NCBI RefSeq assembly: GCF_021730395.1 | Contig: NC_069375.1 | Span: forward strand, 16,019,001 to 16,083,000 | Source: Mercenaria mercenaria | Lineage: Eukaryota > Mollusca > Bivalvia > Venerida > Veneridae | Reading direction: 5' to 3' | Length of the DNA stretch: 64,000 bases | In this document: piece by piece, positions 27,744 through 39,519 of the stretch | How positions within the stretch are numbered: position 1 is the first letter of the stretch | How the letters are laid out: every line of letters starts with the position of its first letter | Position numbers and translations under genes: made by a program | Notes under the pieces: generated by a model | What the model was told of the DNA's origin: nothing | The model's input: only the letters and a program-made list of their open reading frames with translations | Database searches by the model: none

Positions 27744-28806
27744 CAAGAGCTGTCACAGGAGACAGCATGCTCGACTATTTCGATGCTGGATAGTGAAACT
27801 GGGCATATTTGATGAAGCTGGGGGTGTCACTGGAGTGTTTAATGACTCCAATGTGGATGAAGATATCGGATAATAGCTTGAGTCTGTGTCAAAAGTATTA
27901 AGTAATAAGAGAGATAAGGATCAAGTTATCAAAACATTAAATAAGTATAAGTCTAAGCAAAAAGGGGGGATAATTCATGAAATATTGGTGCAAGAGTGAT
28001 GCACCTTGCGTCATGTTGAATCAAATCCATTTTGTCATAACTGAGATATAGTGAAAATGCATCAAAATTAACCTTTAATTGTAAGTAAAAGGGTGCATAA
28101 TTTATGAAAAATTGGTGTCAGAGTTATGGACCTTGTGTCATATGATGTGGGTGATAAGGTGCAACAACTATTTTAAGTTTGAATCAAATCCATTCTGTAA
28201 CAACTGAGACAGAGTGAAAGTGCATCAAAACTTTAACCTGAAATTAAAAGTAAAAAGGGAGATAATTCATGAAATACAGATGCAAGAGTTATGGCCCTTG
28301 TGTCATATGATGAGAGTGATGATGTTGAACAACTATTATAAGTTTGAATCAAATCCATTTAGTAATAACTGAGATAGTGAAAGTGCATCAAAACTTTAAC
28401 CCGAATTTCTAAGTAAAAGCGGGATAATTCATTTAATATTGGTACAAGAGATATGGACCTTGTGTCACATGATGTGGGAGATGATGTTGAAAAACTATTT
28501 TAAGTTTGAATCGAATCCATATAGTAATAAATGAGATACAGTGAAAGTGCACCAAAACTTTAACCTGAAATTCTAAGTAAAAAGGGGGGATAATTCATGA
28601 AATATTGGTGCCAGAGTTATGACCCTTGTGCCATATGATGTGGGTGATGATGAGGAACAACTATTTTAAGTTTGAAGTAAATCCATCAAGTAATAACAAA
28701 GATAAAGAGAAAGTGCATCAAAACTTTAACCAAAGTGCGGACGCGGAAGGACGCCGACGCCGGGTCGAGTAGGATAGCTCTCCATACTTCGTATAGTCGA
28801 GCTAAA
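27744..28806 (-). repeat. ACAAGAGCTGTC element with tandem units of about 165 bp
   Basis: It starts AACAAGAGCTGTCACAGGAG-ACAGCATGCTCGACTATTTCG and ends GGTCGAGTAGGATAGCTCTCC-ATACTTCGTATAGTCGAGCT, mirroring the 13.6-kb element. About five to six diverged units share GGGGGATAATTCATGAAATA, ATGATGTGGGTGATGATG and AAGTTTGAATCAAATCCAT. It lies about 100 bp after the previous element, in the same orientation. Non-coding. Confidence 0.75.
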
Positions 28807-28809
28807 AAT

Positions 28810-30030
28810 GTAAGGAAGGCCGGTGTGCCTTGCTATACTGCCAAATGCTGTCAAACACTTAATTAGTGACAAATGCTAAATACCAAATGCTATATGCCAT
28901 ATATGTCATACATGTACTTCTAACTGCCAAATGATGACTTCTCTAAGCTGAAAAGTTCTTAAACCAATGAATAAAACTTTCGCATTTTTGTTTATAATGT
29001 TCTAACAGTCTGATTTGAAGCAATAGCATGTTCTATCGGTAACATGGAACCGCAAATGTTTAGAAAAACATTTCATCTGATAAATTCGTAAGCACGCAAC
29101 AATAAGCATTTAGCACCCACTATTTCGCATTTTGCAATTAACAATTAAGTATTATCATACTTCCATCCAAACGCTATAAATTATGAACAATATCATAAAA
29201 AATACCTGAACTTCATTTCTGTTCTGAAAAACTGCAATGCATGACGGAAATAAAGTTATAAAATGTGTGCAAACTATAATGTACTTATTTTTGTGCATTT
29301 AGCATGTGTGTGGGATAAGTTAAATATACGTGTATGTCTTTAAAAAGATATTGGCAATTAAACCTAACTACTAGAAGTGATTCTTAACATCAATTTATGC
29401 AAGAACAGTACATGCAAGTTCTGCTGTAGATTTTTTTTTCTATTGTTAAACGTATACAATTTAAAGGTAGATTACTAATCCATTATTTCTAGGTATGTAT
29501 TTATTTGTTCCTTTATCACACACGGTTTGTGTAAGATAGCTCAGAATACTGTTTAAGTGTTAAACAAGTTATATCGATGACAAAAATAAAAAAAGAACGC
29601 GCAAACAATAATAAAGCAATGTAACCGGATCTAGTGAATCATTTTCTTTTCACTGTACTAAAATATCACATAAAAGCCCTACATTATTCAATTTACATAT
29701 TAAAGCTGTATGACAGTTTAAAGATGACAAATCATAAAATTATGCAAAAATGAAAATAACGCAGCTGTTTTTTATCCTTTCCATGTGTAATCTTGTTAAA
29801 ATGAAATGTAATGTTAATAAGCAGTCAACTTATGACCCCTCACCGTACGATCCCCACCCGACAGATGATAAAAATTACTGACGAGAAAATTGAGACTTGG
29901 ATTTGGTCTGCCCAAAAGGTAAAGAGAAAGTTAATTATAAGACTTAACGAGCAATGAGACGGTCATACATGTATCGTCAATAAAACTGATCAGTAAAAAC
30001 GGTTTTCTAAAATGCTAAGTATAGGTATAC
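28810..30030. other. Intergenic, no gene recognised
   Basis: AT-rich sequence with short CCAAATGCT iterations near 28840-28930. It lies downstream of the EGF-protein gene and probably holds only spacer. Confidence 0.45.
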
Positions 30031-30034
30031 AGCC

Positions 30035-30192
30035 CTTTTAACCTTTGGCCTGCTGGCGGCAAGTAAGTCTGCCTTTGTAGACTATTCAGTCAGTAAATTT
30101 TCAGTGAACACCCCACTGAATGATAAATGGTATTGCCCAAATAGAATGATGAACCAGTCCATTTTAAAAATTTAGCAAGGTGAAGGTTAAAG
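30035..30192 (+). mobile_element. MITE, TTTAACCTTTA family, copy 2
   Basis: It starts CTTTTAACCTTTGGCCTGCTGG and ends GCAAGGTGAAGGTTAAAG. Inside is ATTCAGTCAGTAAATTTTCA-GTGAACACCCC, as in copies 1 and 3. It ends 47 bp from the stop codon of the EGF-protein gene and so probably lies in or beside its 3' UTR. Confidence 0.75.
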
Positions 30193-30238
30193 CTGGTCAA
30201 TGTAACACTTTAATACTGTTTTCAAACAAAAAGGCACT

Positions 30239-31820
30239 TTATTCATTAGGGTTGTCTCCTTGTATATCAGTAATTTGGTGTATATTTGTTTCAGTGTCTA
30301 CCTCTGTCTCTGCTGCTATATCAGAATCAGCGTCAGAGTCTTCATATTCTCCATCATGGTCGTACTCGCTGTATTCTAGAACTGTAGACAATGGTATCGT
30401 CTGCTCATTTTGAGCTGAAAACGAGGCATAGCCACGTAGTCTTTTCTTAATCAGCTGGTATTTGGGCTTTCCGGGACAGTTTGGTGCAGATATTGAGATC
30501 GTCTGGTTTGCTGTTGGTGATTTGAGTCGATAAATATCCGGGTGGGAGTCGTCTGGTGACTCGGTTCTTCTTGATGAACCTTGCAGAATACTATGAGTTT
30601 CACGATTATCTGTATGTTGTTTTGCACAGACAAGAAAAGTGAAATAATTATTCCTTTTTGAGACGACTACAACTATTAAAAGAACTATTAACCCGATCAC
30701 AGCGATACAAGAAATTATAATTAAATACACATTTGGTTTAGAAGTGTCGTCTGCTTTTGTAGTCACATAAATACAAGCAGGGACAATGTCATCGAGATGA
30801 CCGACTAGATCAAAGTCACACGTAAAGGAGTGATCAGTTTTGGCACAAAATGTATATTCAGTTCTGCTATCTAGACCTGAGATAGTGAAAACTGTTTTGG
30901 TAAGATTTGGGACAATATTGCACTCATTTCTTTGACTACTTGTCCAGTAATTAACGTTCAATTGCGCTTGCGTATAAAACGAATACGTTCCTTCGGGTAC
31001 CTTTTTATTTATATCACTTAAACCCGTCATGAGATCATTTTGCGAAGGTTCCAGACCTTTTAAACTGTTTTGAGCGTTCTTTAAATTCGAGACAATTTCT
31101 ACATCTGAGACACCTGTTCTATCTACAATTGCACCTACAGTGTCTGTTACTGAATATTCCCATTGTAAGGTAGCTGTTGTCATGGTAACTGAGACTAGAA
31201 GCAGACGTACACGTGTTTGACAACGCTCGCCAAGCCATCCTTGTAAGCATGCGCAATGAAAACTTGAGACATTTGATTGCAGATTGGTTATTATGCGGCA
31301 CGTGCTGTTGTTGAGACATCTGTCACACATTTCTGTCGTTGTCTCTGAAAATTGAATTCATGAGAAAACATTACCATTTTAACTCCGGCCACGTTTGTAC
31401 TTAAAGCCGCAGCTGTGAATTTTATTACTCACCACAAAACGTGTAAACTTTATCAGATTCAAGATTCAGAACGAGATATAGAGAATCGTTGCACAACAAT
31501 CTATTATGACAAAGTTCGAAGTTTTGCAAAAGCACGTTACAGCAAGCTACCTCGTTAATGTCAGTTTGTTGCTGAGTATTCTAATGTTAGTTACAAACAT
31601 GCCAAAGGAATTCTTTAAAAACGACATCCGTGTTCACTATTTTAGCGGTCTTTTATTTAGTATGCCAAAAGTAGAACAATTAAATTTATTTTTTTCGAAC
31701 ACCAAGCAGAAAACGAATAGTCTTACCTGTGGACAAAATTGATCCAATAATGACAATGTTGATAAGATATATCTCCACGAGACAGTGTGCTGCGAAAAAA
31801 CTTTGGAACTGGGGATACAT
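30239..31820 (-). CDS. Type I membrane protein with EGF and FN3-like region, complete
   Basis: Two minus-strand exons: 31727-31820 (start ATG, 31 codons plus one base) and 30239-31344. Donor CAG|GTAAGA and acceptor TTTTCAG join in frame as Thr-Glu-Thr, giving 399 residues. Exon 1 supplies a hydrophobic signal-type stretch (about residues 14-30). Six cysteines between 38 and 73 (CDRC...C...CAC..GWLGERC) form an EGF-like module. A 160-residue ectodomain follows, with FN3-type wording (ISGLDSRTEYTFC) and several N-x-S/T sites. One membrane span is at 237-259, then a tail of about 140 residues with SPDDSHP, PGKPKYQL and a very acidic end. It should be a cell-surface receptor or adhesion protein. 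I know no named homologue; ligand and role are unknown. The next gene upstream is not visible. Confidence 0.8.
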
Positions 31821-32012
31821 GTCTGCACATGGTGCTCGTGCACGTCTGTATTACTTGTGATATTTGAAATCTGAAGAAGAAATAAACAACACTTTATATC
31901 ATCACTTTTACCAAGTTATCAGATATTAGTTCATTTTATGAACTGTAGCACAAATAATTCTCTGCAAATTATATTTTCTTAGAACTAACTAATAGCAGCA
32001 ATTAAGATCGCT

Positions 32013-32268
32013 GGTGGGTAGTAACTTGTTTATTGATGCCTAGTATATTACAAGATAAATGTTTTATTGATGTCGAGGATATTAAAAGATAAACTTCCAG
32101 TAATAACTGTTTTATTAATGCCGAGTATATGACATGGTATAAACTTCTTGTAGGTGCCGAGTATATTATTACAAGATAAACTTGCGGTAGTAACTATTTA
32201 ACTGATGCCGAGTGCCGTGATTTCAAGATAAATCTTCCTGCAGTAACTGTTTTTATTGATTCTGGGTG
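32013..32268 (+). repeat. Degenerate minisatellite, about four 60-bp units
   Basis: Repeated TTTATTGATGCCGAGTATATTA-CAAGATAAACTTCC-GTAGTAACT with varied indels. It lies about 190 bp upstream of the EGF-protein ATG. Confidence 0.6.
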
Positions 32269-32649
32269 TATTCCATAGTGTCACTATGGTCTGATAGCCA
32301 ATATGTTCATAAACAATAATACCTTCCAAAGTTAAATTTAGAAATGCTGAAACGACTTTTCTCTTATCTCAGACAATAGTTTCTGCATCTGGAGATCATT
32401 ACAAACGTAGAAATGAAATTTGGTATTGACAAGGCAGTATCATAAAGAGGAAAGCAAACATCGTCTTGTCTCGCATTGATCGGTGACATGTTAACAGGGC
32501 TTAACAATTTTTTAGAAACAATAAAATGGCGAGCTGGAAAGTCACCGGCCAAAAACAGTTGTCATGGAAATGCAATCACTGAAAAAAAAAGATACGTAGA
32601 GAAAAATAATGTTGACAGTCCGACGTAGTTGAACTACTGGTTACCTCTG

Positions 32650-33811
32650 CCCAGTAGGCATTTGACGTCGGTTAGACGTCGTATAGACGTCGGACCCCGA
32701 CGTCGGATTAACGTTGGATTTTGGTTGGATTTGCAAACCGTTTAGACGTCGGATCCTGACGTTGGCTAGACGTCGCAATCCGACCATTTTCCAACCTAAA
32801 TCTAACCACTTTTCAACCAAAATCTGACCAAATTTTCAACGTAATTTGCAATCAAACAAGTAATCAACACATGTATTTTATCATCTTTATTTCATATTAT
32901 GGCGACGTAAGTCTAATACAATAAGTCCAAAAAGTAATGCAGTAATTGAAACTTTCAAGTTTCGTCATTTTTGTATGAATCTTCAACTCCGCCAACATTT
33001 CCACCTGAAATGTATATAAAAATTTGCCAGTTTCATTATTTAACATATACAAATATACTAGTGCTATTACTAAGAGCATAATTAATACGTGCCAAAAAAA
33101 TATGTAATATTTTAAATTCTATGAAAAAAATATTCTATAACTTCGTAAAATGTAATTAAATGAAATTGCTTTTTAAAGTAACAAACAAAAATAAGTCAAT
33201 TTAAAAAAAAAAATAAGGAATATAAATCAATATAACTTTTAAAATAAGTATAATTTTTAAAAATCTGTTACTCACGTTGCGGATCCTTCCCTTTGTGTAA
33301 AGTATTTATAAACTTGCTCTATCTTATCCCAATAAATATCAAATTACAGGAAGACTGTGTAAACCGATGCAGGCTTATCTCGCGAATGTGTGACTAATAG
33401 ACAGCATGTGTAGAAGAGAAGATCTATGTGAATTTAGAATAATTTATACATGTGTATAGAATGCATTTTTATCTTGAACAGTTTAAAGTTCGTGAAAAAA
33501 TCCGTCTCCGATAATAGACAATCTCATGCGATATTGTAACATAATTATAATAAGCGCACGTCCAGGCCTTTATGAAAACAAGTAAATATCTTTAAACTAT
33601 ACTAGCAAAATTATACCAGTTAGTTTTAAAATTAAAAAAATTTATCAGACTTTCTATCCAACCTAATTCCAACGTCTTCTAGACGTCTAAGTCTGACGTC
33701 TATTAGACGTCGTGGATATGACGTTGGTTAGACGTTGGATTCAGGTCGCCGACGTAGCGACCAAAATCCAACGTCTAACCAACGTCGGTACGACGTCAGG
33801 TGTTTACTGGG
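32650..33811. mobile_element. 1.16-kb TIR element rich in ACGTCG
   Basis: It starts CCCAGTAGGCATTTGACGTCG and ends GACGTCAGGTGTTTACTGGG, so the ends are inverted. Each end region of roughly 150 bp is packed with (T)AGACGTCG and AACGTTGG motifs in both orientations. The AT-rich middle has no transposase. Non-autonomous DNA transposon of a family I cannot name. Confidence 0.65.
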
Positions 33812-33829
33812 TGTGTATGTGTAGGGAAT

Positions 33830-35880
33830 TAAGTTATTCGCAATCTTATCTCACACGAAAACAACTTCTGTTATGTCTCTAACCTAAGTGTAATAAACCT
33901 ACCACTATTCCAGCGCTAACTTAAAAAAAAATACTAAAAACTTAACAGAAAAAAATCGTTAAATTTAAAGCTTTCTGTTCGAATGTGTCTCCCAAACAGC
34001 TGGCATGACTCCGATTCGTATAACATAGCGGCTATACCATTATCCATCCCTTAAATAAAGTTCGAGGTCTAAGATTTGTTTTGTCTGTATTTTCATGTTG
34101 GTGTTTTCAGATTTGAATACTAGTAGTTAACTTTATAAACTTGCGCAGTGATGAGAATTCAAACGCCCAATTTAACAACGGGTTGTAAATTCGGGCTGCT
34201 CCTTTTATATTCCTATGATAATTGCGGTCACGGGCTGGTCAATTTTAATACATCTGAAAATGTCCCGATGTCATCTTACTGGTGTCAAATTAAGATTTCA
34301 AATAAAATTTCATGTATGTCATCATGGAGAAAGTACATTCTCAAAACATAAATTGCCGCGGGATGGGGAGAGGACACATATTGATTTTGATTTTCGCGCA
34401 ACGGTGAAAAGAATCAAAACATAAATGTATGATTTTGAAGTGGAAAAAAAGTTTCAGCACTTTTACAAATTTATCTATCTGTTTTTATACCATGTACTGA
34501 TAGTTATATTATTCGATATGTACAATGAGTGACAGATGACATGAAAATGTTTCCCTTTAATAAAAATTCTTCAAAGATTAATTTTACATAACTTTCAACA
34601 AGTACACGTTAGTCTTTTGATTTTTGACAGTTTTTTATTGATCATGATAAATAGCATTCTTTTGATCAAGCGTACAAAAAACCGTCACATTGAGTTGCAT
34701 GTCCAGGTCATATTCACTAAAGCACATCACAAATTCGTACGTTGTCTTAATTGAAACAACATATAGCCGAGATGTTATCAGAGATTTACATACCATCTAT
34801 TTCAATTATCTGATTGACCGAACATGTCTAGAAACACGTTACACGTTATACTGAAAACTTTTAAACAATGCACTAAAAGCCCTAATCAGCAGGTTCTCTG
34901 GGAGTAAAGCCGCTAAAGGCGACTTCATGACATCTTGATTACAGTATAGAAAATGTAATTAATAACAACTGAAATAAAGAATAATAACAAAAATAAGTAA
35001 AATGTCAAACAATCAAATTAGTTACCTGTGTTATTTCCTTGTTTACATGTTCTATTTGTGCTGGTTTCTCACTTTGTGTAAATCATGGTCTAGCGCTATA
35101 TTTTACCTGGGCTTGAGCTGAGAACCAATCGATTAAGTACGAAAAAAGAGCGATATTAATGTCGTGATATTACTTTTCGCACCACAACACACCTGTTCTA
35201 TATTCTACGATTTTTATACTTAATATAAAGGTCACAATAGCATAAATAGTATTCCCTATATATTCTATATAAAACTGGCATTTTTTAATGAGCTACCAAA
35301 CATATCTAGACCCATTTTAGAGAACAATTCCTCACTTCATTTTAAAGAGGTACGATAAAACTGACATAAAATGAAGAGAAAAGTAGGGGTCATGCATCTT
35401 CTAAGAGAGACTTCTTATGTCACATTTGATTACTGTAAAATAACATCAAAATCACACTGCTATGACCTGGAAGTATTACTCATAATAAAACTGAATTTCA
35501 CTTCACCAGATGCAACCTCCTCTCCCAATTTTTCTACAAAAGTGTCAAAGATATACCCACAATCATGAATGAAATTTAAACAGAAACCAGCTTTAATTAA
35601 GACCTCTCTGACCATGCCAAGTGAAAAATTAGTATTCAAATACCTGGCAGCCATTACGCGCCCTGATGGCTCCCACGCCGGTTCCTTTACTATAGTTAGG
35701 CCTAAATAATGCTGCAAAAATATAAAAGTTAACAAGCCAAAATGTCTTGATGTTTAGAGGAACAAATGTAAAGTATATAACCCGCAAGCTGTGTGATGTT
35801 CGCTGGTAAACTTTCTGGAAACGGCTCGAAATTTACAGAAAATTTACCTGAATCCTATACAATAAACATTTTCTAAAATA
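33830..35880. other. Intergenic, no gene recognised
   Basis: A stretch at 35270-35440 shares blocks with 5330-5530. The minus-strand frame at 35460-35735 (contains MAARYLNTNFSLGMVREVL) is more GC-rich than its surroundings and could be an exon or repeat piece, but no domain was recognised. The rest is AT-rich spacer. Confidence 0.4.
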
Positions 35881-35889
35881 AGTTAATAA

Positions 35890-36860
35890 TTCTATTTCTA
35901 AGTATATAGCAGAACCATGTTTGAATATGTTATCTAAACCAACGAATATGCATTACGCTAAATCGTTTCAGAGATTGACAGAGTTGATTTTGACATTAAA
36001 ACAAAATTAAAGCTTTTTCGACTCTATGGTTGCACCAATCTTATTATATGGATCTAAAATCTGGGGAGTGTACAACTGTAGTGAAGTGGATAAGATACAT
36101 ATTAAATTTTGTAAAATCTACCAGGGGTTTAAAAGCAAACACATAATTATGCGTTTTTTTTATTTAGAACTGGGTATATTTCCATCAAGAAAAAGCATTG
36201 GATTTTTGGATTAAGATTAAGAAACAACCCACTTCACAATCAGCCAACATTTATGTAGATCCGCTGAATAATTAAACAACGTTTACATGACCAGTTCGTA
36301 CAGACTGATTGGCACGACTCTATTGAAAATAAGTCAAGTCTTGATTTATACAGAAAGTACAAAGACGTTTTAGAAATATTAAGATAATGCAGGAAAGAAT
36401 AAATTACCAAAAGAGTTGTCTCGTTTTAGACCGTGTTCGCATTTCTTAGAAATTGAAGTTGGTAGATATAATGGCCATAGACAATATAGACTTTATAAAT
36501 TGTGTTCGCAGTTTTGTTGAAAACCAATTTAATTTCCTGTTATGTTGTCCAGTATATAGGAATTTAAGAATTCTTCGTAATATACTAGTACCATCATCGT
36601 TTCCAACTGTTGACAAATTTGTTCGAGCTATGTTAAGTTCTAAGAAAAAGAAAGAATATAATCTATGTAAATTCTTGAAATTGCTTTTAGCCGTACGAGC
36701 AGAGATGTTACAAAACACTTGATATTTAACTACATGATGTAATTTGAAATGTATGTTAATACTCTAGAAACTATTTTATATTGTACGAATTGTATTTTGC
36801 ATATCATAATTTTATATTGCAAAGTAATAACTGCGATTGCAAATAAACTTGATTTGACTG
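35890..36860 (+). mobile_element. LINE fragment, reverse-transcriptase C-terminus and 3' end
   Basis: It encodes SMVAPILLYGSKIWG, then GIFPSRKSIGFLD, FLEIEVGRYNGH and CPVYRNLR...KFVRAMLSSKKKKEYNLCKFL, the usual order of the C-terminal part of a CR1/Jockey-type ORF2. The frame is broken many times by small indels. The 3' end is GCAAATAAACTTGATTTGACT, which resembles the tail of the LINE at 54.8 kb. 5'-truncated. Confidence 0.75.
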
Positions 36861-38070
36861 TAAATAATGTGCAACATTCAGGTAATGAAATTATGGCCTA
36901 ATAATCGATCGATTGTGCCATTCAGTTATGTAATTTTGATTTCTTAAATACCTTTTCTATAAAATACAATGAAATTAGTTAGCGATCTTCCCGATGCCAT
37001 ATGATGCATTATTATGTGAAGTGACGTCAATTTTGCCTTTTTTTAATGAAAAAAAATGTTCTTTTGTAAAATATGTTCACGTCTACATATCTTACCATAG
37101 GAGCAGCTATAAGTGTATGTTTGTATTTGTTTTGGTTCAAGCATTTTACAACAGTATTTCGTTATGTAACGCGGGCAGTAACTAACCAGTGTTCTGGATT
37201 CTGTACCATACAAACTGTTCTCCGCAAGTAACTGCCAACTTCCACATAGAATCAAGGTGGAGACTACTTGATTTCAGACACATGCTAGAGTGAAACAAGT
37301 AAGTCCGATGCAGAATATTTAATGTGTGAAGCATCGAAATCATTTCACACAAATATCTGACTCTTCACACTACGAAAATGTTGTCATGGCTTAATCAGTG
37401 CGCCTTGATCATGTTGTTCTTTCTAATTCAGTTTGACAGAACAGACTTCAAATTACCAAAACAAGCTATCGGTTTGTCCTTGGTCTTGATATATGTCTCA
37501 TATGTCCTGAAAGTTAGTCCTTGATGTAACCAGTGGTTAAAGGTGAACAGATAACTCTCTTCTGTACTATTAGATGGTAAAGACCGAGTACCAGATGATA
37601 AATTTGATCGAGCACAAGGTCCAGAGTAACTGCTTTCCTAGTCAGATCCAGTGGTTCGCTTATTTAAACTGATACTGGCCGTTCTCATCGTCAAGGTTGG
37701 AACTTGAAAAGACATTGCCTTTAATGGATTGTTTTTGGAATCAATCCAGATCGTACATATTTGACTGTCCTCAAGTTCTAAACCGTCATCAAATTACCAA
37801 TTAAGGCCAGTTAGTTCTCTACATTTTTATTTCCTAAATAGTTGTGACGATAATTTCTGTGATTTTATACTGACCTCCAGGTGCAAATACTTAATACTGT
37901 GATATAATATGTGACATAGTACTGTGAAAACATAAAGCCAATTATCTGTGCCACTTGTTTCAAGATTTAATGTGCAATTTAAGTTAAACAAATCTGACTT
38001 GTGTGCATGCCTCCATATTTACATGACCACAAGAAATAGGGAAACGTTTGCCTGGCGCTGGGTATTGTCT
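36513..38070 (+). repeat. Direct duplication, copy 1 (indel-rich)
   Basis: Matches 39520-41215 in order. The first 170 bp or so are essentially identical, then copy 1 loses single bases every 10-20 bp relative to copy 2. It includes the LINE 3' end and the following unique-looking sequence. Confidence 0.8.
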
Positions 38071-38139
38071 TCTGAGTTGGTATATCAATTCTGAGCTGTT
38101 GTAGAATGGTTTTTTTTTATGTTTGTACGCGTTATGTTT

Positions 38140-39010
38140 GGAGCCGTCGTCCTGTTTCTCCTCATATTAGACAACCATGCCTCACACGTATCAAAGATGT
38201 TTGTTGACACTGCAAGAGAAAACAGAGTTGATTTGCTGTATATCCCAGCCCATACGTCACATCTACTTCAACCTCAGGATGCTGGGTATTTTCATATTTT
38301 GAAGCAGCGTGTAGGCGAACTGGCTGTTCAGCTTGGATATTTGGGGATGAAAACGTTACCCAGGAGCCTTTTTCCAAAGATCCTTCACCAAGCTCTTAAC
38401 AAAATCACAGGACAGTCCGTTTCAAATGCATTCAAGTGTACAGGAATAGTTCCCTACAATCCATCTGCAGCCAAGGCTCTAGTCCCCTCATCTTCGAAGA
38501 CAGATGATTGCTCTACTACGCCATCTACTTCCGCTGAGTCTCATCCTGTAATACAACAAAACAATCTTGTCAAGTTAGGCATTGTGTCCGAGGAACTTGC
38601 CAATATCTTGTTAGAGCCCACTTCAAACTTAGCAGTACCAAAGCCACGACGAAAAAACTTATAAAAGAGCTCGATCTGTATTGTGTTCTTCTGTTGATCT
38701 TAGCCCAAAGCAGAAACAGGCATGTACTGGAAAAAAGGGCACAAATGAACAAACAAACACCCCAGACTCACCCACTCCAGACTCACCCACTCAAGCTGAA
38801 GATGACAATGTACTGTGCCAAGTGTGTATGCTGTCTACTAGGGAAGGTTTCTACTGGGTGGGGTGTGACTTTGTGAACGCTGGTTTCACTATGAATGCCT
38901 CCAACATATGTGCAAACAGAAGTCGATCTCAGTCTGGTGACTGCTTCATCCTGGTGCTGCAATAAATGCACAGAGGAATAAACTGCTTGTTAAAACTGTT
39001 AAAATAAGAT
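38140..39010 (+). mobile_element. pogo/Tigger-type transposase remnant with PHD-like finger
   Basis: From about 38155 the frame reads FLLILDNHASH, then LLYIPAHTSHLLQPQDAGYF, the second and third catalytic-region blocks of the pogo DDE superfamily (CENPB/Jerky/Tigger-like). It continues to KPRRKNL. A one-base slip in an A-run near 38657 moves the continuation to another frame (SSVDLSPKQKQACTGKK), which holds CQVC and a W-x-x-CD, then, after another slip, RWFHYEC: a PHD-type zinc finger, seen in some mollusc pogo proteins. The N-terminal DNA-binding half is absent. It sits between the two copies of the direct duplication. A dead fragment. Confidence 0.8.
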
Positions 39011-39519
39011 GTTTAAAAAACTTTTAATGTTATAGACATTTGACTTAAGTTTAGGTTTGTTTGATTGTTGAAATAGTTCGTTTTTTGGTTAAATTACTTG
39101 ATGGATACTGGAGACACACCATTTACCAGTGTTCCTTAATCCTGCTATCCAGGTAGGTGTTTCTGTCTCTTGTTTGAAAGTCTGAAACTTACTGGTTTTC
39201 AAATCTGAAAACAAAACTAGAAAATATGAAGTTTTGAGCATAAAAATACTTGTTTGTTTGATTTTACAATTACCTCTAAAAATAGAAATCGGTCTGGTCG
39301 AGCATAGGAAAATGTGACTTTAAAATTTAGTGTTTTGCACCCTCTAGTTGGAACCGCACCGTATTTTATCCTGATCAATGTCAGTCAAACGTTTGGGTGG
39401 AAATTTACCGATAAAAGTAGGTCACTTCAGAAACTAAACATTTTCCAAAATGTTGTCATTTTTTAATTTGCTCCGAGAAAAATACATGTAAATCTGGTCG
39501 AGCATAGGTAAAACGAGTC

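Noticed and set aside
32897-33079. A 60-aa minus-strand frame inside the ACGTCG element as a transposase piece
   Set aside because: Too short, with no catalytic motif.
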